Assembly (NCBI GenBank): GCA_028015205.1 | Contig: CM051518.1 | Coordinates: 58,049,978-58,113,977, forward strand | Direction: 5' to 3' | DNA: 64,000 nucleotides | Source of the DNA: Mytilisepta virgata | Lineage: Eukaryota > Mollusca > Bivalvia > Mytilida > Mytilidae | Shown here: piece by piece, positions 57,712-64,000 of the stretch | Numbering within the stretch: the stretch's first letter is position 1 | How the letters are laid out: each line of letters begins with the position of its first letter | Notes under the pieces: model-generated | What the model was told of the DNA's origin: nothing | Databases searched by the model: none | Seen by the model: the letters and a program-made list of their open reading frames with translations, nothing else | Program-made: the position numbers and the translations under genes

Positions 57712-58935
57712 TTATATAATTACAATATCATTTCCAATCGTGTCCAGAATTACCTCCTCCTCGTTTAATACAAGGGCGTAGATTCGATACACATCAGTAG
57801 GGACGCCATGCAGTTTGTAATAAAGTGTAAGAGATATATTCTCCATATTCACTTTTTCATCTAAATAAGTCAAATCAAAGTAAATAAGCCCGTACAGGGC
57901 CTCAAAATTGGTAGGGTCAGCATATTCCCTTTATCATACTCGTTACTAGCATTAGGCTTGAAATTGCAGACATCATCGACAATTCTGCTAATTTGATTCG
58001 AGCTGTTTTCAGTTTCCGGGTAATATATTCCAGAACCAACTTCTAGTTTGGCTGTAAGGAGCTTACGATCTGCATCTGCTTTATTTACAATGAAAGTATC
58101 GAGTAATAAAGGGTTTTCTTCCTGATCATCGTGTTTTTTTTATCTCTTTGGAAGAATGCGATTACGTGTCTTGGGTGTTTTATTCCTGGGGTAATACGAT
58201 ATGCAAGTTCGGATGCCTGACTTGAACCACTACTGTGAATGGATTCTCTCAGGTATGTCCATCATCTTGGTTTCGTGTAATTTTGAAGAAAGGTGGATAT
58301 ACCAATGACTCTGCTTACTTCATCACCGGTCCTGAATATTAAGTAATTACCGTTGTTAATCTCTATCTTAATTCTTATCTTAGCTGGAGGTAATAGATTT
58401 TGTTCTAGCGATTGAAAGAAACTGAACCGATTTAGAGGTATTTTTGCTTTTACTTCCGCAAGGGCATTTGTTAGTGTAACTCTTACCGCAAACCCTGTAA
58501 TTTCCGCAGTAGAAACTTTAGTAATATCAGGGTAAACAAAGCTGGTTTTACCAACAGAATTGACATACCCATCGGACAAAGTAATTAATGTTTTAACGTG
58601 ATTTGCTAATGACAGATTGTTACAGTCGTATACTATTTTTCCGCTTTGTTCGACTGTCATTTGACAAAGAAAAATGGTGGCATCTGAAATAACAGATACC
58701 TCATTATTAGTCGATGCCGTACCATCTGCTAGTTTTTCTACCCTGAATTTTATTAGGAAATATCCATTATACCAATCACAGAACGCCGTCGAATCGCTTA
58801 CCGTAAATATATAGTATGTCTACCTGTTGTTGTGTGTTGGGAGGAAATCTTAACGGGGTATCTAGTTGGATGCTACAATACTCGTACCTTTCTACAAACT
58901 TTGTTCCCCTAAACACCTTTTTCTTACAATATTAT
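57712..58935 (-). pseudogene. Polinton major-capsid-like protein, frameshifted
   Basis: About 400 codons in several frames. The N-terminal part reads FRGTKFVERYEYC and RFPPNTQQQVDILY, then a frame change at about 58,800 to DSTAFCDWYNGYFLIKFRVE. The longest frame (58,660-58,262) contains QSGKIVYDCNNLSLANHV, SVGKTSFVYPD and IPLNRFSFFQSLEQNLLPP. After two more frame changes, YYPETENSSNQISRIVDD and LYGLIYFDLTYLDEKVN lead to EEEVILDTIGNDIVII and stop at 57,712. The strand-rich composition and these motifs match double-jelly-roll-type capsid proteins of invertebrate Polintons; the fold assignment is inference. Divergent from the PLA2/integrase genes, with a shared TATA-rich spacer. Confidence 0.6.
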
Positions 58936-58944
58936 TTTACTTTT

Positions 58945-58952
58945 TATATATA
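58945..58952. promoter_or_regulatory. Candidate bidirectional TATA element
   Basis: The self-complementary TATATATA lies in the ~30-bp spacer between the capsid gene (minus) and the PLA2-like gene (plus). It could serve both directions. Weak evidence in AT-rich DNA. Confidence 0.3.
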
Positions 58953-58966
58953 CAAATGAGCAGTTA

Positions 58967-59473
58967 ATGTGTGAAAGAGCAAAAGATCACGGAGTCTCTC
59001 TTTCCAAGGGTGATACGAACAAAACATGGAAGATACATGGAATATAGTACGTGTGCTAGCTGCGGAATCACTAAAACCAAGTTTGTCTCAGGAATAAGGG
59101 AGGAAAACTGAACATACACAAAGCGATTAGACCAATAGTACCAAAAGGTGGGGTTACTCTACCAGGAACAAATTTTTGTGGACCTTATAATAGAATGGAT
59201 ATACCCACCAAGAACATATTAGACGGGGTATGCAGAAGTCACAATCTTTGTTACTCCGATTTTCCAGGACGAAAACAAGAGTGTGACAAAAAGATGTTGT
59301 CCGAATTAAAACAAGTAAAACCCTCATCTGTTGGAGAGGCTGTGAACAAAAAGATAGTCCAGGTTGTGATAGGAGACAAAAGTAAATTAGGACTCGGAGT
59401 AATAAAAAGCCGCAGGCGCGAAGCAAAAAGAGGAAATAAAGTGGACAGACAAATTAGCAGAGGAGTTGCATAA
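58967..59473 (+). pseudogene. Polinton PLA2-like domain protein, frameshifted, catalytic pair changed
   Basis: ATG 58,967 opens MCERAKDHGVSLSKGDTNK, stops near 59,046 and is followed in other frames by a CASCGITKTKF half zinc ribbon and KLNIHKAIRPIVPKGG. The PLA2-like core is TNFCGPYNRMDI ... LDGVCRSHNLCY (about 59,170-59,250). In parvovirus-type PLA2 domains the helix carries HD; here it is HN, so the acidic partner is missing. The last frame ends in a basic RRREAKRG segment at TAA 59,471. Coding continues one frame over into the integrase, so the two may have been fused or overlapping. Such domains help virions breach membranes; this copy is dead. Confidence 0.6.
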
Positions 59474-59955
59474 AAAAAAGTTTTCCCTCAGACGAGTGGA
59501 AGTGTCCCATGCCGATGACACTTGGAGTGCCGATCTTGTAAACATGCAATCTTATTCAAGACAATCGCACCCTGAAGAGTAAGATGTTCAGCTACTTAAG
59601 TGCTAATAACATCTATAATTATATAGCGGTACTACCAAAACTCTTCGAAACATACTTCGGTATAAATGAAGCCAGTCGAGGCAAGTAAAACTTCTAATGA
59701 GAACACGTTGTACCGTAATTTGTAACAGGCTGCGCAGAAATCCCCAACGACCCCAAAATTTCAAATGGGCGACAAGGTCAGAATAAGCAAAAGGAAAAAG
59801 GTTACACACCAACTGGACTGAAAAGGTATTCACGATATCCGCAATTCAAAAGACTCCAGTGGTTTGGACAAAAAATGCATTAACAAATTAATGATACCAG
59901 ATCCGGATGGTCCTGCAATGAACATACGGAAAAAATATTTTGGCATATTGTCGAC
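59439..59955 (+). pseudogene. Polinton retroviral-type integrase with catalytic core deleted
   Basis: The N-terminal part, 59,439-59,582, reads KWTDKLAEELHKKKFSLRRV then DDTWSADLVNM, where the Asp at 59,532 is the first DDE residue. After a stop at 59,580 the sequence jumps to MFSYLSANNIYNYIAVLPKL (from 59,584), which normally follows the catalytic Glu. Roughly 100 codons with the second Asp and the Glu are missing. Further frame changes lead to KFQMGDKVRISKRKK (about 59,757) and WTEKVFTISAIQKT (about 59,815), the SH3-like C-terminal domain. It converges on the polymerase, the tail ends overlapping near 59,890. Confidence 0.8.
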
Positions 59956-62833
59956 TTAAATGATCGATCCCTTGCTCTGTCGATGATCTCTTCAGATGTA
60001 CCTTCGTCATTGAGAAATCTCTTCTTTTCTTCACTTGCTCGCCCTGCAACATCTTTTGAAAGTCTTCGTGCGTTAACTTGAAGTTGTCCAACCCTTTTTC
60101 CTTTGTCTTAACGCTGATTGCATTATCGCTATCAATTGTAATAGTCATGTACAGCTTGGCTGTGAGATATATGGCCTTGATTATTTTGGCGTCCTTGTAA
60201 TCATTCGCCAAGTCGCCCAAGTTATTTCCGTTGTAATTCGCTATAATTCTCGCCTGATCTCCCGGCACATGTAAACTATCAGTGTCCGTGTAATAGTTCT
60301 CTTCCACTCTTTTATTGGGATTCAAATTCATCATGTGGTCGTACATGATTTTGTAACTGTAGGCAAGGACGAAAGCACCCAAGTGCGACGGTTTCATAAT
60401 TTTATTTACCGAATCTCACTCGGATCTGAGATATCCGGAAATGTACCAGGCGCCATCCGCGGAATCTTTTTGGATTCCGGTCCTAGAGACCAGCAAGAGA
60501 TCGGTGACCACATATTTGTGGTGAAACTTCCAATAATCGTCGTTATCCTCGATGATCTGTGTATGGTTATATATCGGTCTTTGGATCATCTTCCCGTATA
60601 ATTCTTCATCAGCAGTTTTGCTAATGTGTACTGTACGCTTCCCTTCTGGCTCTCTTGTTGAGCCCAAGTACTTCTGTATATAATTATAGAAGACCTTACT
60701 CGTCTCTTCCCAATAGTTCCCCTCGATGATTTCGACTTCGTATCCGTATTTCGTCATCTGCTTAATATCGATTGAAGTATACCAGCCCTATACGTCGTGA
60801 AACCTTCGTATTTGTTCTTACCACGACGGGGTCCAACAGAGTCTTTTTTTGCTTTATATCTGACTTTATATACTCCTATTTTACCCTTCATGGTGTTACC
60901 CCTCGTGTAATTTTGCCACACAACCGGGAACTCGTTCAACATGGAAGTAGGATAAAGGGACACGACGTCGACATTTAATGAGAAATCGCGAACATCCCCG
61001 TACTTCATTTCCCCCTTCGTTACCCCATCGTATTGAGTGGACATGAAATTGGTCTTGCTCTTGTAACACCGACCGCCGTATATAATCTTCCTGATGTTTT
61101 TTCTATTTCTGTAGATTTCGAAAGATCCACCAGAACCCCTGAGGGATATATTCGCGCCATATGTGGAACCCCATCGAACTAGTGGAAATAAAATTACTGA
61201 TGTCCCTACCGAAGTCATTGAAACACAATTCGTTCACCTAATTGTATAACTCTTGCAAACCGAGAACATCAGACATGAGGTATCGGAGGCACTCTTCTGT
61301 CGTATCGGGTGACATATTTTCCAATCTACTTGCCTTATTGTCGTGATCGAAATTTCCCTTTTGCGCGTAGCATTTGAAATCAGAAAGTGCTTTGGACAAA
61401 AAACACCCAAAGTGCTTTATCAGATCAAAACAATGAAATCCTTTTTGTAAACCTATTATACTCCCGTTATTCATAATAATTTTCTCGGGAGCAAACCCCA
61501 TTCTATTCATACCCTTGAGTAAATGGTAGTGATCAAAATTACTTCCGTTGTAGGCGTTAATGATGAGATTCTCTTCATCGATTTGCATTAAATAGAGGAC
61601 GAAGTCATCGACACAATTGTCCCCGGCAAGATGTTTGAGAACCCCGTTTTCTTCCACAAATCCCAGAACGTACGGCGTGTGGACTTCGGGACCGTCTACA
61701 GTTCTGCGGTAAATGTCTATGTAGCAGTGAGTCACGTTGTGGTTAATATAATTGCTCTTCTTCGTCCTTCTGATCAGACGTCTGCCTTTTCCCTGTATTG
61801 CCGCTTGATAATATCCAGCCCTATCATCGTTACAGTTGTGCTCTTTCTTTTTACAACGAAGACAGACGATCGGACAAGTGTGCTTTTGACCCTGGAAATA
61901 GATATCATCGCAGGACTCGCATTTCATTTGATCTTGAGCAACAATGAGGGTGTAATGTCCCTCGGCCAGCTCTATATTAGTGAGGGATCCCCTGTTCTTG
62001 TGTTCTTTTGTTTCGGCGGAATATAGACCGATGAGGATATTATTCCGCTCTATTATCTCCCAGCTATTTGGAACGGGATCGGTGTTCTAGGCGCTAGATT
62101 GTAAGCCCGCCTTATCAAATTGCATAATGTAATTGTGGGATTACAACCCGGTAATAATTTCTCCAGACAACGATAGAAACAATTGTTGTTCGATTTCAGA
62201 TATTTTCTCTTTACCCAATTTGCTTTTTTTCTGACTTTTCTATGGACCAACATCCACCGTCTGGAGGCCTCACTACTTTAATCCTGACCTCTATCTCGCA
62301 CACGTAGTCGTCGTTCGGTGCGGGATTAATATCCGTGTAACACTGGTACAGGTCAACAAAATCGGCAAAATCCCTGATGAGAAACAAGTTCATACTCTTG
62401 GTTATATTGCATCTATAGCTCGGCATACTACCACGATAGATAAAAGTCACGTGAGCGTCAGGGACATCGGTGAAACCGTTCGCAACCGAATGATCTAGTC
62501 TTTCTCTTATCAAGAGAGATATTTCCTCCACCTCGTCGCTCGTTAGAGAACCTTGATCACCTTGCGGATAACTGACTCTGTACGACCTAATCCCGTTCTG
62601 ATCTTGGTAGTTCAACTGTTGTACCTTTTATCTCATTTTCTATTTTAAAATTGGAGTCAGGTATAATTGCCACTGCACGCTTACAATGCTCATTAGAGCT
62701 ATAGTGATATTTATTTGCTGTCACACAAAGAAGTTTATTACAAATCTCATAGTGGACTTGTGAGAGTGGTAGTACTTCTTGAGGCTTCTCTGTTGTTAGC
62801 ACGTCTTTTCTCATCATCTGTTTGGTACGACAT
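59888..62833 (-). pseudogene. Polinton protein-primed family B DNA polymerase, multiple frameshifts
   Basis: About 980 codons in six frame blocks. A start is likely at ATG 62,833 (MSYQTDDEKRRANNRE) or lost. The N-terminal module (62,615-62,053) includes SNNNCFYRCLEKLL and LAPRTPIPFQ. A Cys-rich patch CESCDDIYFQ..CPIVCLRCKK is at 61,925-61,850. Exonuclease motifs: CYIDIYRR (Exo I region), NAYNGSNFDHYHL (Exo II), YLMSDVLGL (Exo III). A stop at 61,238 is followed by further in-frame coding. Polymerase motif A NVDVVSLYPTSM is near 60,975, ELYGKMIQRP near 60,595 resembles motif B, and YYTDTDSLHV near 60,290 is motif C with both Asp, followed by KTKEKG. Catalytic residues persist while the frame is broken. 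It would replicate the element using a terminal protein primer. Confidence 0.88.
62587..62817 (-). other. Unrecognised open frame over the polymerase N-terminus
   Basis: A 76-codon frame with a cysteine/tyrosine-rich middle (HYEICNKLLCVTANKYHYSS) overlaps the expected first exon-like part of the polymerase. Its composition (AT-rich) differs from the GC-richer polymerase on both sides, so it may be a small inserted sequence of about 150 bp. I do not recognise it. Confidence 0.25.
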
Positions 62834-62930
62834 TGTCCTTCTTATTTTTGTATTATATATTACTATGCATAATAATATATTTATCCTTCTCTGAATGGTT
62901 CGCGGGGTGCCTCGCAGGTGCCCTTGTCCA

Positions 62931-63317
62931 CTAACCTACCGATTTTTGACGCAGAATCATACTCTTTTTTATCTCCTTGATTAACGCACCTGGTTTTGGC
63001 CCCTCCAGCAGGAGTGCTTCGCGGAGTGTCTGCGGCACGCGTGTTGGGATTGTCGTGGTTTTAGGGGACGCCTTGGGTGATAGTTTTTCTGCCACGTATT
63101 GCTCCACCTTTTCACCTAGTTTTTTACTCCCGGTGTCTAATGCCGCGGTCGCTGATTCTTTTATTGTCTCTTTTGGTATTTGATTTACGGTCTGCTTGGC
63201 TGCAGCACTAAACATACTATCGAATAGACCGGCCCACTGCTGCGCATTATGTTCTTCCCTCGTTATAGGGTGAACTTGGATATATATTCCCAACTCCTTA
63301 TTGTATACTCTCTTCAT
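62931..63317 (-). CDS. Polinton uncharacterised 128-codon protein
   Basis: An intact frame from ATG 63,317 (MKRVYNKELGIYIQVHP) to a stop at 62,931, starting 13 bp after the end of the penton-like gene and transcribed with it. It has a helical Ala/Lys-rich middle (FSAAAKQTVNQIPKETIKE, KKLGEKVEQYVAEKL), then a Pro/Thr-rich linker and a basic C-terminus. No hydrophobic segment. Possibly a virion or terminal-protein-like component; function unknown. One of the few unbroken frames of the element. Confidence 0.55.
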   Translation of the reverse strand: MKRVYNKELGIYIQVHPITREEHNAQQWAGLFDSMFSAAAKQTVNQIPKETIKESATAALDTGSKKLGEKVEQYVAEKLSPKASPKTTTIPTRVPQTLREALLLEGPKPGALIKEIKKSMILRQKSVG

Positions 63318-63329
63318 TTATTTTACTCT

Positions 63330-64000
63330 TTATATTTCTATGAGAATAAAAGTAAAGCTAGTAACAAAACCATTTAGATCTATATTTCTCTCATTTACAT
63401 CAGTCACCCAAACACGGATAGAGTCGAGTCCCGTCTTATTTACTCTCGAATATCCTACATGGTACGGTTCTAGTTTAAATGGGTAACTCCTAAGAGATAT
63501 TTGCAGTACTAAATTCGTAGATCGTGTCATCAAACTTCACATCTACAACATAATCTGTAATCAGATCACAATGCATGTAAATAGAGTCAATCCCATTAGT
63601 TATATTAGGTAATTTACTACCGTACTCTGTCTTCGTCACTATTTTTTCGTCAAACCCGATTCCTCTGTCTGAGATCCAGTTGAGTACTGTCGTTTAGTGT
63701 GATTAGTACTTTGTACTTAGTTAAATCAAAGTTTAACTTAATTGGACTATCTTCGACATTATCATTTACCGATAGGTACTCAGCTATATATGTGCCATGT
63801 CCTCGTAACTATAACTTCCGTTGGCGAAGATTACTTCATTAAATGTACTCCCAGAGTCAACAGTGTATTTGATTTTCTTATAATTATATGACTCAGATAT
63901 ATTATACCAACTGTACGTCATAGTATTTATCTGATATAGACCAAATACGTATTGTTTATTCTGATCTAGCACGAGCGGATCTTCAAACTGAGTCACAAAA
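63330..64000 (-). pseudogene. Polinton penton/minor-capsid-like protein, frameshifted, 5' end at window edge
   Basis: The N-terminal part reads TQFEDPLVLDQNKQYVFGLY and INTMTYSWYNISE, then IFANGSYSYEDM to about 63,790. The middle continues in other frames (KYKVLITLNDSTQLDL; GSKLPNITNGIDSIYMHC; DYVVDVKFDDTIYEFS). The end has FKLEPYHVGYSRVNKT, SIRVWVTDVNERNIDLNG and FTFILIEI. The pattern 'LDPNK.Y..GL' at the start and 'W.TD..N..IDLNG' at the end is shared by a widespread Polinton virion protein, which I take to be the single-jelly-roll minor capsid/penton; that identity is inferred. Breaks at about 63,655 and 63,510. The true start may lie beyond 64,000. Confidence 0.55.

Larger units (their letters stand above)
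55320..64000. mobile_element. Polinton/Maverick, degenerate, right end beyond window
   Basis: Gene set: protein-primed family B polymerase, retroviral-type integrase, adenain-like protease, major-capsid-like, penton-like and Gly-rich accessory proteins, PLA2-like protein. This combination is diagnostic of Polintons and the related adintoviruses. The left end is not precise: the last gene stops at 55,732, and ~78-bp repeats at 55,343-55,600 may belong to the terminal inverted repeat. The packaging ATPase is not seen and may lie beyond 64,000. Nearly every gene is broken, so this is a non-functional endogenous copy. Confidence 0.85.

Noticed and set aside
59154..59426. 90-codon minus-strand frame
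   Set aside because: Antisense shadow of the PLA2-like gene.
61631..62026. 131-codon plus-strand frame
   Set aside because: Antisense to the polymerase exonuclease region, which has clear family motifs.
55320..64000. Intact or infectious adintovirus-like genome
   Set aside because: Polymerase, protease, capsid, PLA2 and integrase genes all have frameshifts, stops or deletions, and a SINE interrupts one gene; assembly error could explain only some of these.

Overview
The window reads as nuclear DNA of a marine invertebrate, most likely a bivalve mollusc of the mussel type. It is AT-rich, exons are sparse and bounded by GT-AG sites, and it carries long CA/TA microsatellites, tandem-core 'pearl/HINE'-like elements, a tRNA-headed SINE, a tyrosine-recombinase retrotransposon and a Polinton/Maverick. 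No prokaryotic gene organisation is present. The species call is inferred from repeat types only.

Layout. 1-19.6 kb: no recognisable exon; a mosaic of decayed repeats, tandem-core elements, a 2.3-kb inverted-repeat structure and a duplicated 0.45-kb block. A well-formed type I hammerhead ribozyme lies on the + strand at 19,637-19,697. 19.97-52.83 kb: one host gene on the minus strand, a single-pass receptor of the multiple-EGF (MEGF/SCARF/Draper-like) class. I see nine intact eight-cysteine EGF exons, one dead pseudo-exon, a transmembrane exon and two cytoplasmic exons; every splice phase agrees. Its 5' end is not firmly placed (a possible signal-peptide exon is at 54.8 kb).

The 17.9-kb intron between the EGF exons at 43.2 and 25.3 kb holds the most interesting material. 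27,171-30,070 is a tandem array of about six ~378-bp units, each with a hammerhead ribozyme core on the minus strand, which is the sense strand of the host gene. This is retrozyme-like. A pearl/HINE-like element sits inside the array, and an Ngaro/PAT-type retrotransposon (30,070-40,465) truncates its last unit. That retrotransposon has A1-ORFs-B1-A2-B2 split direct repeats and encodes Gag, RT, RNase H, tyrosine recombinase and an SGNH-like domain. All of its genes are broken, and a ~4-kb insertion splits the recombinase. A ~55-bp piece of the ribozyme repeat occurs alone at 47.8 kb; it runs from the predicted self-cleavage point to the repeat's 3' end and is flanked by a short duplication.

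55.3-64.0 kb: a decayed Polinton/Maverick cut off by the window edge. On the minus strand, from the edge leftwards: a penton/minor-capsid-like gene, a 128-codon unknown, and protein-primed family B DNA polymerase; then, beyond the integrase block, the major-capsid-like gene, a glycine-rich capsid-accessory gene, an adenain-like cysteine protease and a small membrane protein. The phospholipase-A2-like and integrase genes run on the plus strand between polymerase and capsid, convergent with the polymerase and divergent from the capsid gene. Nearly all carry frameshifts or stops. The integrase has lost its central catalytic core, and a SINE with a perfect 13-bp target-site duplication interrupts the accessory gene. 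It is an endogenous fossil.
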